Shown here: positions 41,520 through 50,127 of the stretch, in pieces
How positions within the stretch are numbered: position 1 is the first letter of the stretch
Layout: each line of letters begins with the position of its first letter
Assembly: GCA_016292515.1 (NCBI GenBank)
Contig: JAEDIJ010000004.1
Location: 1-64,000, forward strand
Direction: 5' to 3'
Origin: Victivallaceae bacterium
GTDB taxonomy: Bacteria > Verrucomicrobiota > Lentisphaeria > Victivallales > Victivallaceae
DNA length: 64,000 nucleotides
Made by a program: the position numbers and the translations under genes
Notes under the pieces: model-generated
Databases searched by the model: none
What the model saw: only the letters and a program-made list of their open reading frames with translations
What the model was told of the DNA's origin: nothing

Positions 41520-42665
41520 TTGAGGAGTAACGTTAAAATCGAAAACACCGCTACATTGATCACGCTCCCGCAGGAGTGCCGTTTAACGGAGGATTTGCCG
41601 CTGGATTGCGGACGCTCTCTCAAGGACGTTGTCATCCGCTATGAAACAGTCGGCGAACTCAATGCCGACGCTTCCAACGCGGTATTGATCACGCACGCTT
41701 TGACGGGCGACGCCCACGTTTGCGGCAAACACGATGTTTCCGACCGCAAAAGCGGCTGGTGGGATGAAATGGTCGGTCCCGGCAAATATATCGATACCAA
41801 CCGTTACTTCGTCATCTGCTCCAATGTGCTGGGCGGCTGTTCCGGTTCGACAGGCCCGCAGTCGATCGACCCCGATACGGGAAAACCGTACCACCTTGAC
41901 TTCCCCGTCATCACCGTGCGCGATATGGTGCGGGCGCAGAAGCGGCTCGTCGATATGCTCGGGATCCGTCAGTTGCTCGCAGTGGTCGGCGGTTCGATGG
42001 GCGGGATGCAGGTGTTGCAATGGGCGGTCGATTATCCCGATGCGATGCGTGCGATCGTCCCGATCGCGACGGCGGCGAGCTATTCGCCGCAGAATATCGC
42101 GTTTGACTGGGTCGCTCGCGACGCCATCCGCTCGGATGCGAATTGGAAAAACGGCGACTATCCTCCCGATGATCCGCCGGGGAGAGGTCTGGCGGCGGCG
42201 CGGATGCTCGCTCATATCACCTATCTTTCCGAAGAATCGCTCGGCCGCAAATTCGGCCGTAATTTACAGGACAAGTCGGAGTACGATTTCGATTTCGCTC
42301 ACGATTTTGCCGTAGAGAGTTACTTGGAGCATCAGGGCAAACGCTTCGTCGAACGCTTTGACGCCAACGCCTATTTGTACATTACGCGGGCGACCGATTA
42401 TTTTGATCTGACGGCGGAAACGGACGGCGATCTCGCCAAGGCGTTTGCCAACGTTTCGGCGAAATTTCTGATCGTTTCCTTTTCAAGCGACTGGCTTTTT
42501 CCGACGCGGCAGTCGCGGCTGATGGTCGAAGCGTTGTTGCGTGATCGCAAGGAGGTTTCTTTCTGCGAGATCCAATCCGGCTACGGGCACGACGCCTTTT
42601 TGCTGGAAGTCGACAGGCTCGGGCGTATGGTGCGCGATTTCCTGCGTCAAGTGGAGGTGAAATAA
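41520..42665 (+). CDS. metX: Homoserine O-acetyltransferase (MetX)
   Basis: Up to 381 residues. Alpha/beta-hydrolase fold: ITHALTGDAHV (oxyanion side), nucleophile elbow GGSMGGMQVLQW, Asp and His of the triad in FSSDWLFP and SGYGHDAFLLE. It transfers acetyl to homoserine in methionine synthesis. The start is unclear: the frame opens at TTG 41520 but the Shine-Dalgarno-like GAGGAG (41522-41527) lies inside it, and no ATG, GTG or TTG follows at normal distance. An ATC at 41538 is 10 nt downstream. The real N-terminus may use a non-standard codon. The stop overlaps the metW start (TAATG). Confidence 0.92.
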   Translation: MRSNVKIENTATLITLPQECRLTEDLPLDCGRSLKDVVIRYETVGELNADASNAVLITHALTGDAHVCGKHDVSDRKSGWWDEMVGPGKYIDTNRYFVICSNVLGGCSGSTGPQSIDPDTGKPYHLDFPVITVRDMVRAQKRLVDMLGIRQLLAVVGGSMGGMQVLQWAVDYPDAMRAIVPIATAASYSPQNIAFDWVARDAIRSDANWKNGDYPPDDPPGRGLAAARMLAHITYLSEESLGRKFGRNLQDKSEYDFDFAHDFAVESYLEHQGKRFVERFDANAYLYITRATDYFDLTAETDGDLAKAFANVSAKFLIVSFSSDWLFPTRQSRLMVEALLRDRKEVSFCEIQSGYGHDAFLLEVDRLGRMVRDFLRQVEVK

Positions 42666-43279
42666 TGTTTGAGCGACGCGATCTTGACGTCAACCGCCGG
42701 CGCGACCTTGAAGTCATCGCCGGACTGGTTCAGCCCGGGGACCGTGTACTCGACCTCGGTTGCGGAGACGGTATCTTTTTGAAGCAGTTGAAAGAGGAGC
42801 GCGGCGCCGATGTGCTCGGCATTGAGATCGACGCCGATTCGATCGGCCGCTGTATCGCCAACGGAGTTCCCGTGATTCAGGGCGACTTGGACAATTCGCT
42901 GGATTTCGCCGAGGATCATTCGTTTGATCTTGTCGTCGTCAGCCATACCTTGCAGGAGATCCGGCGTCCCGATCTCCTGTTGAAACATATCGTGCGCGTC
43001 GGCAAACGTGCGGCGGTGAGTTTTCTTAATTTCGCCCATTGGCGTTGCCGTTTGCAACTGCTCGCGGGCAAAATGCCGCGCAACGCCCAGTTGCCTTATC
43101 AATGGTACAATACGCCCAACATCCACTTGGGGACGATCGCCGATTTTCGCGATACGTGCCGGGAATTCGGGATCGAGATCGTGCAGGAAACGCCGATCGC
43201 GGCGCGTTTCCCGATGTTGAGCCGCCGGATCCCGAACTTATTTGCCGTCAGCGCGGTTTTCGTGCTGGAAAAGCGGTAG
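42665..43279 (+). CDS. metW: Methionine biosynthesis protein MetW
   Basis: 204-residue SAM-methyltransferase-fold protein. Seen: VLDLGCGDGIFLKQLKEERG near residue 27, GIEIDADSIGRCIANGVPVIQGDLD, and the family-typical NFAHWRCRLQLLAGKMPRNA and YQWYNTPNIHLGTIADF blocks. MetW forms a functional pair with MetX in several bacteria and raises its activity. The 3' end overlaps the convergent tilS by 42 bp. Confidence 0.94.
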   Translation: MFERRDLDVNRRRDLEVIAGLVQPGDRVLDLGCGDGIFLKQLKEERGADVLGIEIDADSIGRCIANGVPVIQGDLDNSLDFAEDHSFDLVVVSHTLQEIRRPDLLLKHIVRVGKRAAVSFLNFAHWRCRLQLLAGKMPRNAQLPYQWYNTPNIHLGTIADFRDTCREFGIEIVQETPIAARFPMLSRRIPNLFAVSAVFVLEKR

Positions 43280-44593
43280 TTCCCGCAATTTGAAACGCAC
43301 GCTTTTTTGGTGCGGCGAAGTCACGGCGCAAGCCGCCCCCTGTCGGACACCGGCAAACCAGAAAACTTTTCCTTTTGAATCGCGAAGTACCGGCAATGGA
43401 GGGAATGCGCTTTGCTTGCGGTCGATGCGAAGTTTTTTGAGTTTTTCCCGGGACTCTCTGCCGAAAGGGATCATCGTTTCGCCCTCTTTTGCGGCTCCGA
43501 CGACGAACGGGCAGGGCAGGGCGCCGCATTCAAAACGCGCTTCGTCGGGCGCGCAGGGCGTCCCGTCGTCCGGAATGACGCAAATTTGCTGATTTCCCCA
43601 AATGAGAGAGGTTTCCTTTTGCCAATTCCAGAGGACTTCCGGCGGAGCAGGGATCTCCAACGCGAACGACTTCCGCGTCAAAATCAGAGTAATGCCGCCG
43701 GAAAGCGTCAGACGACGGATTGGCGTTTCGTCGCCGGACAAGGCTTCATCCAGGCGGCGGATGTCGCCGCTTGTCGGGAGAAAATCGCTTCCCGTTTCTT
43801 CCTGAATATAGCGGCGAAGCAGTCGCGGGCGCAACGCTTCCGGAGCTTTGCGCCAGAAATCGGCTTTGCCGGGATCGCCCCCGGTGAAATAACTTTTTGT
43901 TGTTTCCTCCAAAAAAAGAGCGTCTTTTTCCAACGCTTCCAGCGCGGTGAGAAATCCTTTTTTTCCTCCGGGCGCCGCCGCGTAGAGGGCAGGGAGGATC
44001 TCATTCCGCAGACGGTTGCGGAAGTAGCGGCAGTCGGCGTTGCTTGAATCTTCGGCAAATTCCGTGATGCCGCGCTGACGGAGAAATTCGACAAGTTCCG
44101 CTTTGGCAAAGTTAAGCAAGGGACGCACGAAGCAGATCCCGTTGAGGCACGAGACGGCGCGCAGCGAGGTCGCGCCCGAAGCGTTGGCGCCGCGCCCCAG
44201 CCGGAGCAGGAGATTTTCCATGCGGTCGTCGGCGTGATGCGCGAGCAAAACGGCGTCGGCGCGGTATTGTTTGACCAGCGTCCGCCACGCCGCGAGACGC
44301 GCCTCGCGGGCGGCGTTTTCCAAATTTCCCTGATCGGAAACTTCCAGATCGACCTTTTGGAAGTCGATGCCGCGAGTCAAGGCGAACTTTTCGGCATTCT
44401 GCGCTTCGAGGTCGGACTCCGCGCCGCGGAGATGGTGGTTGAAGTGGATCGCGACGAAACGGTAGGAAAATTCCGGTTGCAATTCACGGACGATTTCAAG
44501 CAGCGCGGTACTGTCGGCTCCTCCGGAAAAGCCGATCAGAAGTGTTTTGGCATAAAATTTTGAAAAAATTTGCCGGCAAAGGTCATAATTCAT
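43238..44593 (-). CDS. tilS: tRNA(Ile)-lysidine synthase
   Basis: 451 residues from ATG 44593 (NYDLCRQIF); a second ATG lies two codons upstream. Seen: PP-loop SGGADST near residue 25, HFNHHLRGAESD, LLAHHADDRMENLLLRLGRG, RPLLNFAKAELVEFLR and the EDSSNADCRYFRNRLRNEILP block. It modifies C34 of tRNA-Ile(CAU) to lysidine, an essential step. The C-terminal domains are poorly conserved, as usual. The last 14 codons overlap metW. Confidence 0.93.
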   Translation of the reverse strand: MNYDLCRQIFSKFYAKTLLIGFSGGADSTALLEIVRELQPEFSYRFVAIHFNHHLRGAESDLEAQNAEKFALTRGIDFQKVDLEVSDQGNLENAAREARLAAWRTLVKQYRADAVLLAHHADDRMENLLLRLGRGANASGATSLRAVSCLNGICFVRPLLNFAKAELVEFLRQRGITEFAEDSSNADCRYFRNRLRNEILPALYAAAPGGKKGFLTALEALEKDALFLEETTKSYFTGGDPGKADFWRKAPEALRPRLLRRYIQEETGSDFLPTSGDIRRLDEALSGDETPIRRLTLSGGITLILTRKSFALEIPAPPEVLWNWQKETSLIWGNQQICVIPDDGTPCAPDEARFECGALPCPFVVGAAKEGETMIPFGRESREKLKKLRIDRKQSAFPPLPVLRDSKGKVFWFAGVRQGAACAVTSPHQKSVRFKLRELPLFQHENRADGK

Positions 44594-44621
44594 TTGCAAA
44601 AATCCCGTTTCTTGTTATAAT
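44594..44621 (+). promoter_or_regulatory. Promoter of rdgB
   Basis: TTGCAA (44594-44599), 16-bp spacer, TATAAT (44616-44621), directly upstream of the tilS start on the other strand. Confidence 0.65.
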
Positions 44622-44666
44622 ATATGCCGGGTAAATGAAAATACCAAATATGGAGTGAGTTTTTTT

Positions 44667-45269
44667 ATGGCTTATATCGTCGTCGCAACAAAAAACGCCC
44701 ACAAAGTGGATGAATTCCGCGCTTTGATCGGCGATCAGAATGTCGAGTTGAAATCATTGCTGGATTATCCGGATTTCCCCGAGATCGAAGAGGACGGCAA
44801 AAGTTTCAAGGAAAACGCTTCGATCAAGGCGCTCGCGGCGTGCAAATACTGCGACGTGCCCGCGTTTGCCGACGATTCCGGCTTGGAAGTCGAGGCGCTC
44901 GACGGCGCGCCCGGCATTTACTCCGCCCGCTACGCGCCGACGGGGCCCGAACGCATCGAAAAACTGCTCAAAGCACTTGACGGCAAGGAAAACCGCCGTG
45001 CCCGTTTCGTCTGCGTCATCGCGATCGCGGTCAACGGCGAAGTGATCGACACCTTTGAGGGCGAAGTCAAAGGGCGTATCGCGGATGCCCCCCGCGGCGA
45101 GGGCGGTTTCGGCTACGATCCCGTATTCATTCCCGACGGTTACGACTGCACCTTTGCGGAGTTGCCCGCCGAAGAAAAAAATAAAATCAGTCATCGCGCC
45201 CGCGCGTTCGCCAAGGCGATGGAATTTGTCGAAGACCAGATGTCCGTGCTGGACAACGATTTTCTTTAA
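44667..45269 (+). CDS. rdgB: dITP/XTP pyrophosphatase (RdgB/HAM1)
   Basis: 200 residues from ATG 44667 (AYIVVATKNAHKVDEF). Seen: ATKNAHK, EEDGKSFKENASIKA, FADDSGLEVEALDGAPGIYSAR in one stretch, GFGYDPVFIP and ISHRARAF. It hydrolyses non-canonical purine nucleoside triphosphates to prevent their use in DNA. Another possible start at 44655 has no better site. The decarboxylase gene follows after 27 bp. Confidence 0.95.
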   Translation: MAYIVVATKNAHKVDEFRALIGDQNVELKSLLDYPDFPEIEEDGKSFKENASIKALAACKYCDVPAFADDSGLEVEALDGAPGIYSARYAPTGPERIEKLLKALDGKENRRARFVCVIAIAVNGEVIDTFEGEVKGRIADAPRGEGGFGYDPVFIPDGYDCTFAELPAEEKNKISHRARAFAKAMEFVEDQMSVLDNDFL

Positions 45270-45296
45270 ATCCAAATTCGGAAAGGACCCCATTTT

Positions 45297-46475
45297 ATGC
45301 CCCTCCATCTCACTGACTACTATTCCGAAGAAGAGTGGCAACTCTTCAAGACGGAGGCCGCGCGGCACGAAACGCCGTTTCTTTTGGTCAATCTGGACAT
45401 TGTCCGCCGCAAATATCAGGAATTGAAGAAATTCTTTCCCTTTGCCCAAATCTATTACGCCGTCAAGGCGAATCCCGCGCCGGAAGTGATTTCGTTGTTG
45501 CGCGATCTCGGTTCCTCCTTTGACATCGCCTCCCGCTACGAACTTGACCGCGTCCTGTCGCTCGGCGTGCCGCCGGAGCGTTTGAGTTACGGCAATACGA
45601 TCAAAAAACCGGCGGACATCCGCTATTTCTACGAAAAGGGCGTGCGGCTTTTTGCGACCGACAGCGAGCATGATTTGCGCAATATCGCAAAAGAAGCTCC
45701 GGGCGCAAAAGTCTTTTGCCGCATCCTTTCCGAGGGCGGCGAGACGGCGGATTGGCCGCTCTCGCGCAAATTCGGCTGTCACCCCGATATGGCGATCGAC
45801 CTCATTATGCTCGCCAAGACATTGAATCTGGAACCTTACGGCATCAGTTTCCACGTCGGTTCGCAGCAGCGCGAGATCGGCGCGTGGGACTCGGCGATCG
45901 CCAAAGTGCGCTACATTTACGATTATTTGGAGGAGGAAAACATTCACCTCAAAATGATCAATATGGGGGGCGGCTTCCCGGCGAATTACATCAGCAAGAC
46001 CAACGAGATGGAGGTCTACGCCGAGGAGATCACCCGTTATCTGAAAGAGGACTTCGGCGAAGATCTGCCGACGATCATTCTGGAACCGGGGCGTTCCATG
46101 GTCGGCGAATGCGGCATCATCGTCAGCGAGGTCGTTCTGATCAGCAAAAAGTCGGCGACCGGCATCGACCGCTGGCTTTATACCGACGTCGGCCGCTTCA
46201 ACGGGTTGGTCGAAACGCTCGATGAAAGCATCAAGTACCCGATTTACAGCGAAGCGCGCGGCGAGGAATGTACCGACTTCATCATCGCGGGCCCGACCTG
46301 CGACAGTCAGGACGTGATGTACGAGTATTTCCGTAATCCGCTGCCGGCATACATCAAACCGGGCGACCGCCTCTACTGGCTGACTTGCGGAGCGTACACG
46401 TCAAGTTACGCCTCCGTCGAATTCAACGGCTTCCCGCCGCTTGCGACCTATATCATCGGCGGAAAAAAGAAATAA
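45297..46475 (+). CDS. Ornithine/lysine decarboxylase-like PLP enzyme (fold III)
   Basis: 392 residues of the alanine-racemase-fold decarboxylase family. Seen: PLP lysine in IYYAVKANPAPE near residue 60, SFDIASRYELDRVL, FHVGSQQRE, GGGFP, EPGRSMVG near residue 264, and the active-site cysteine block GPTCDSQDVM. The last, with D in CDSxD, is the pattern of ornithine and bifunctional ornithine/lysine decarboxylases of the eukaryote-like type. It would make putrescine or cadaverine. No other polyamine genes are in the window. waaG follows 6 bp later. Confidence 0.9.
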   Translation: MPLHLTDYYSEEEWQLFKTEAARHETPFLLVNLDIVRRKYQELKKFFPFAQIYYAVKANPAPEVISLLRDLGSSFDIASRYELDRVLSLGVPPERLSYGNTIKKPADIRYFYEKGVRLFATDSEHDLRNIAKEAPGAKVFCRILSEGGETADWPLSRKFGCHPDMAIDLIMLAKTLNLEPYGISFHVGSQQREIGAWDSAIAKVRYIYDYLEEENIHLKMINMGGGFPANYISKTNEMEVYAEEITRYLKEDFGEDLPTIILEPGRSMVGECGIIVSEVVLISKKSATGIDRWLYTDVGRFNGLVETLDESIKYPIYSEARGEECTDFIIAGPTCDSQDVMYEYFRNPLPAYIKPGDRLYWLTCGAYTSSYASVEFNGFPPLATYIIGGKKK

Positions 46476-46481
46476 CGTCTT

Positions 46482-47600
46482 ATGAAAATCGCCATCGTCG
46501 TCTTTCGCTATTTCCCCTATGGAGGATTGGAGCGCGATATGCTCCGCATTGCCGAGTGCGCCGCCCGCCGCGGACACGCGGTAACGATTTTGACGACGAA
46601 ATGGGACGGGGCTTTGCCCGACGGCGTAAAAATTGAATTTATCAAAGTTTCCGCGTGGAGCAATCACGCGAAAATGCGGGAATTCGAGCGAAAAGTTCAA
46701 CCGCGTCTGACGGAATTTGACGTTTCCGCCGCTTTTAACCGCATTCCCGGCTGCGATTTTTATTTCGCCGCCGATGAGTGCTATGCGCTGGAAATGCCGC
46801 AACGGCACGGAAAACTTCTCTGTCATCTGCTGCCGCGTTACCGCACATTTCTCGATCAGGAACGGCGGATCTTTGCTCCTGACGTCAAAACGCGCATCTG
46901 GACGATCGTCCCGCATCAGAAAACGGATTATCAATCGTTTTATCATACGCCGGATGAACGCTTTACCGAACTGCCGCCCGGTATCGACTCCGTTTTCCGC
47001 TGTGATGAAACATCGGCTGCGCGGCGTGAAGCGATGCGAAAAAAACTGCAACTTGCGCCGACTGACAGAATGATACTTTCCGTCGGAACTGATTTTGTCC
47101 GCAAGGGGGTGGATCGGGCGGTTCTCGCATTGGCGGCGTTGCCCGAGGAAATCAAAAAAAGGACACATTTCTTTTTTGCCGGCAGATCCGATGCCGCTCC
47201 TATTTTGAAACTTGCGCAAAATTATGGTGTCGCTGATCATATTCACCCGATGGGGCCTCGCGATGACGTACCGGAATTGCTGTTGGCTGCGGATCTTGCC
47301 GTATTGCTTTCGCGCAATGAAGCGGCGGGTGCCTTTCTTACCGAAGCGATCGCATCCGGGTGTCCCGTCATCGCCTCCGGTGCCTGCGGCTTTGCTCCGC
47401 TGGTCGCGGCGGCGAATGGCGGTGTCGTGCCGGAGCCGTTCGACCAGAATGTCTGTAATCACCTGATTTCCGAATTTCTCTCTGAAATCGACACGCGCCG
47501 CATTCAGGCGATCCGCTACGCCGGAAACGTCGATTTCACGCGTCGCGCCGACGCCGCCGTCGACGAACTGGAAAAGATAGAGATGAGAGATGAGAGATGA
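46482..47600 (+). CDS. waaG: LPS core glycosyltransferase, WaaG-like (GT4)
   Basis: 372 residues. Seen: KIAIVVFRYFPYGGLERDML at the N-terminus, NHAKMREFERKV, AFNRIPGCDFYFAADECYA (the WaaG 'GFNKMPGLDVYYAAD' region), VGTDFVRKGVDRAVLALAAL, and the GT4 donor motif SRNEAAGAFLTEAIASGCPV with the E-x7-E pair. WaaG adds glucose to the LPS core heptose. The last six residues (EMRDER) are encoded by the GATGAGA repeat arm, so the original 3' end has been replaced or extended by the element that follows. Confidence 0.9.
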   Translation: MKIAIVVFRYFPYGGLERDMLRIAECAARRGHAVTILTTKWDGALPDGVKIEFIKVSAWSNHAKMREFERKVQPRLTEFDVSAAFNRIPGCDFYFAADECYALEMPQRHGKLLCHLLPRYRTFLDQERRIFAPDVKTRIWTIVPHQKTDYQSFYHTPDERFTELPPGIDSVFRCDETSAARREAMRKKLQLAPTDRMILSVGTDFVRKGVDRAVLALAALPEEIKKRTHFFFAGRSDAAPILKLAQNYGVADHIHPMGPRDDVPELLLAADLAVLLSRNEAAGAFLTEAIASGCPVIASGACGFAPLVAAANGGVVPEPFDQNVCNHLISEFLSEIDTRRIQAIRYAGNVDFTRRADAAVDELEKIEMRDER

Positions 47601-47602
47601 GA
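47582..47602. repeat. Left arm of cassette: (GATGAGA)x3
   Basis: Three exact tandem copies of GATGAGA. They hold the waaG stop codon and the start codon of the four-helix-bundle gene. The inverted partner is at 48217-48237. Confidence 0.9.
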
Positions 47603-47988
47603 GGACGCCAAATCAGTTCGCGGTAGAGAAAGCTTTTGCTTTCGCATTGAGAATCGTCAAGTTATATCAATATCTTTCCGTTAGGAAAAAAGAGACGATT
47701 TTAAGTAAACAGATTTTGCGTTCCGGGACCAGTATTGGCGCGAATATAGAAGAAAGTCAAGGTGCGCAGTCCGCCCCCGATTTTCAGACAAAAATCTCAA
47801 TTGCGTATAAAGAAGCGAGAGAAACGGCATACTGGCTACGGCTCCTTTTTGCATCAAAATATATTACCTCTCGACAGTTCAACAGTATTTATGCGGATTG
47901 CGAAGAACTCGTTCGCATTCTTGGCACGACACAATTTACGATGAAATTAAAGTTGCAGGATAAAAAATCCGACAAATCATCGCAATAG
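47590..47988 (+). CDS. Four-helix bundle protein (S23/IVP family)
   Basis: 132 residues. Typical blocks of the family found in 23S rRNA intervening sequences and as free genes: FAVEKAFAFALRIVKLYQYL, KKETILSKQILRSGTSIGAN, IEESQGAQSAPDFQTKISIAYKEARE in sequence, then TAYWLRLLFASKYI and CEELVRILGTTQ. The fold resembles Avd of diversity-generating retroelements. The only in-frame ATG lies inside the GATGAGA arm and overlaps waaG by 11 bp. Codon use is more AT-rich than in the neighbours, which suggests a mobile origin. Function unknown; nucleic-acid binding is likely from the family. Confidence 0.9.
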   Translation: MRDERTPNQFAVEKAFAFALRIVKLYQYLSVRKKETILSKQILRSGTSIGANIEESQGAQSAPDFQTKISIAYKEARETAYWLRLLFASKYITSRQFNSIYADCEELVRILGTTQFTMKLKLQDKKSDKSSQ

Positions 47989-48216
47989 AAGAGATTGGCA
48001 ATTTCATCACCCGCGCTTATTCACGCCTGCGGCGCGATACATCGCTCTGCGTGGGTTCTCTCATCTCTTTCCCCCTTAAAATCTCCTGCGACGGCGTGAG
48101 AGCCGTCGCCCCGCTTCGCGGCTTCGGTCGATTTTCGGGGGAGCCCCCCGCGCTCTCGCGCATCCGTTCCTCGCTTCGCTCCGGTACTCGCGGCTTCGCG
48201 TATGGTAGTTTTCATC
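47989..48216. repeat. Non-coding hairpin tail of the cassette
   Basis: No gene. A row of palindromes: CACGC/GCGTG (about 48022-48053), a TCTCATC copy at 48059, GCGACGGC-GTGAGA-GCCGTCGC (48088-48109), CCGC-TTC-GCGG (48111-48121), a G/C run CGGGGG/CCCCCC, then CGCG-GCTT-CGCG near 48190-48200. Layout resembles the tails of the elements at 28518 and 57271. Confidence 0.7.
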
Positions 48217-48237
48217 TCTCATCTCTCATCTCTCATC
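48217..48237. repeat. Right arm of cassette: (TCTCATC)x3
   Basis: Three exact copies of the reverse complement of GATGAGA, with a partial fourth just before. The ugd promoter starts 6 bp later, so the element ends exactly at the promoter. Confidence 0.9.
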
Positions 48238-48243
48238 TCTCCC

Positions 48244-48272
48244 TTGACAAACCCACTTTTTGGCGATATATT
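48244..48272 (+). promoter_or_regulatory. Promoter of ugd
   Basis: TTGACA (48244-48249), 17-bp spacer, TATATT (48267-48272). Confidence 0.72.
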
Positions 48273-48306
48273 TAAGCGTACTATATCGTTGTAAGGAGTC
48301 TTATTT

Positions 48307-49677
48307 ATGGCGAAAAAAAACATTCTCTGTATCGGTGCCGGGTACGTCGGCGGGCCGACGATGGCGGTGATCGCCGATAAATGTCCCGATTACCGGGTGA
48401 CGGTGGTCGATATCAATCAATCGCGCATCGATGCGTGGAATTCGGATAAACTGCCCGTTTTTGAACCGGGATTGGCGGAAGTCGTGGCGCGTTGCCGCAA
48501 CCGCAATCTGTTTTACTCGACCGATATCCCAGGCGAAATCAAACGGGCGGACATCATCTTTGTCAGCGTCAACACGCCCACCAAGACTTTCGGCTACGGC
48601 GCGGGCAAGGCGGCGGATTTGCAGTTTTTGGAAAAGACCGCCCGGAGCATCGTCGAATATGCCGACAGCGACAAGATCGTCGTCGAAAAAAGCACGCTTC
48701 CGGTACGGACGGCGCAGGCGTTGAGCCGGGTGCTTCACGCGAATACCAAAGGGATCCATTTTCAGATCGTTTCCAATCCGGAATTTCTTGCCGAAGGGAC
48801 GGCGATCGCCGATTTAGAGAGTCCCGACCGCGTGCTGATCGGCGGTATGGAAACCCCCGAAGGGCGCAAGGCGATGGAGGAAGTTTCCGCGATCTATGAA
48901 AACTGGGTGCCCAAAGAACGCATCATCACGACCAATATCTGGTCGAGCGAGTTGACGAAACTGGTTTCAAACGCGCTCCTCGCGCAGCGGGTCTCATCGG
49001 TCAATTCGATCTCCGCCTTGTGCGAACGCACCGGCGCGGACATCGATCAGGTGACCGCGGCGGCGGGGCGCGACAAACGCATCGGCGCGCGTTTCCTGAA
49101 AGCGGGGCTGGGCTTCGGCGGTTCCTGCTTCAAAAAGGACATTTTGAATCTGGTTTATCTTTGCGAACACTACGGTTTGCCGGAAGTCGCCGCCTATTGG
49201 GAAGAAGTGGTGAAACTTAACGACTACCAGGCGAAACGCTTTGTGGAAAATATGCTCGGCGCGATGTTCAACACCGTTGCCGACAAACGCATCGGCGTGC
49301 TCGGGTTCGCCTTTAAGGCGGATACCGGCGATACGAGGGAATCTCCCGCGATCGCGGTCTGCCGTCAGCTTCTTGAGGAACACGCGGAACTTTTCATTTA
49401 CGACCCCAAGGCGTTGGAAAACGCCAAACAGGATATGATCGGTTATCAAAAAGTGCACTTCTGCGAAGATCCCTATGACGCGCTCAAAGGCGTCCACGCG
49501 ATCGTCGTCGCGACGGATTGGCAGTGCTTCAAGGATTTGGATTATCAGAAAATCTTTGATGATATGGAAAAGCCCGCCTTTATTTTCGACGGCAGAAATC
49601 TGCTTGACCGGAAAAAGCTTTTTGAGATCGGCTTCAACATCTACGGCATCGGCAAAAAGCCGTTGACGAAATTTTAA
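48307..49677 (+). CDS. UDP-glucose 6-dehydrogenase, eukaryote-like type
   Basis: 456 residues. Seen: NILCIGAGYVGGPTMAVIAD at the N-terminus, VSVNTPTKTFGYGAGKAADL, EKSTLPVRTAQALS, SNPEFLAEGTAIADL, and the catalytic cysteine in GLGFGGSCFKKDILNLVYLC. The motifs match animal and plant UGDH much better than the shorter E. coli Ugd. It oxidises UDP-glucose to UDP-glucuronate, used in capsule, LPS or xylose-type sugar synthesis. It sits beside waaG, which fits envelope polysaccharide synthesis. Confidence 0.95.
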   Translation: MAKKNILCIGAGYVGGPTMAVIADKCPDYRVTVVDINQSRIDAWNSDKLPVFEPGLAEVVARCRNRNLFYSTDIPGEIKRADIIFVSVNTPTKTFGYGAGKAADLQFLEKTARSIVEYADSDKIVVEKSTLPVRTAQALSRVLHANTKGIHFQIVSNPEFLAEGTAIADLESPDRVLIGGMETPEGRKAMEEVSAIYENWVPKERIITTNIWSSELTKLVSNALLAQRVSSVNSISALCERTGADIDQVTAAAGRDKRIGARFLKAGLGFGGSCFKKDILNLVYLCEHYGLPEVAAYWEEVVKLNDYQAKRFVENMLGAMFNTVADKRIGVLGFAFKADTGDTRESPAIAVCRQLLEEHAELFIYDPKALENAKQDMIGYQKVHFCEDPYDALKGVHAIVVATDWQCFKDLDYQKIFDDMEKPAFIFDGRNLLDRKKLFEIGFNIYGIGKKPLTKF

Positions 49678-49718
49678 GGAATTTTTGCGAAAAAGTTGAT
49701 TTTTTACCGGGAAACGGC

Positions 49719-49747
49719 TTGCAAAGTTTAAGATTCCGGCATATATT
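49719..49747 (+). promoter_or_regulatory. Promoter of tRNA-Asn
   Basis: TTGCAA (49719-49724), 17-bp spacer, TATATT (49742-49747). Confidence 0.6.
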
Positions 49748-49762
49748 ATAAAACTTTGATGC

Positions 49763-49837
49763 TCCGGCATAGCTCAGCGGTAGAGTAGGTGGCTGTTAAC
49801 CACTTGGTCGAAGGTTCGAATCCTCCTGCCGGAGCCA
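49763..49837 (+). tRNA. tRNA-Asn (anticodon GTT), CCA encoded
   Basis: Acceptor TCCGGCA pairs with TGCCGGA, discriminator G, CCA encoded. Anticodon stem GTGG/CCAC with loop CTGTTAA, anticodon GTT. D- and T-arms are regular (GGTTCGAATCC). The AT-rich island begins after it. Confidence 0.96.
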
Positions 49838-49852
49838 GTTTTTTTAAGCTCC

Positions 49853-49883
49853 AACGGTCGCAAATTTTTGCGACCGTTTTTTT
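49853..49883 (+). terminator. Rho-independent terminator after tRNA-Asn
   Basis: AACGGTCGCAAA (49853-49864) pairs with TTTGCGACCGTT (49867-49878), then a run of seven T. Confidence 0.92.
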
Positions 49884-50127
49884 GCCTTTTGGGTTTTTGT
49901 TATAAAATACAGCTCCCCGTTTTGTCATTTTATCAAAACAATATCGGGGAATGAACTTGAAAAGTTGCTGAAAGATGCTATTGTATGGCATACTTGGTGT
50001 TTCTGCGCCCGGATTAAAGATACTGAACACCTTTGATTAGCGCAGGAGCCGATGTTATAATCGAGTTCGGCAATTTTGCCCGGACAGTGAGTGAACATAC
50101 ATTCAGAATGAAGAAAGTGTTGTTTGA
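49884..50127. other. AT-rich leader of the tRNA-Asn island
   Basis: No convincing gene. There is a stem CCCCGTTTTG/CAAAAC with CGGGG near 49915-49950, and GGTGTT/AACACC near 49994-50029. A short open stretch (49953-50037, ELEKLLKDAIVWHTWC) reads like a gene remnant. Composition matches the island and not the flanking chromosome. Confidence 0.45.

Noticed and set aside
47590..47988. Diversity-generating retroelement accessory gene (Avd)
   Set aside because: The fold family is similar, but there is no reverse transcriptase, template repeat or variable repeat nearby.
49746..50030. Minus-strand frame of 94 aa over tRNA-Asn
   Set aside because: Its middle is the antisense of the tRNA, a well-known source of false hypothetical proteins; no ribosome binding site.
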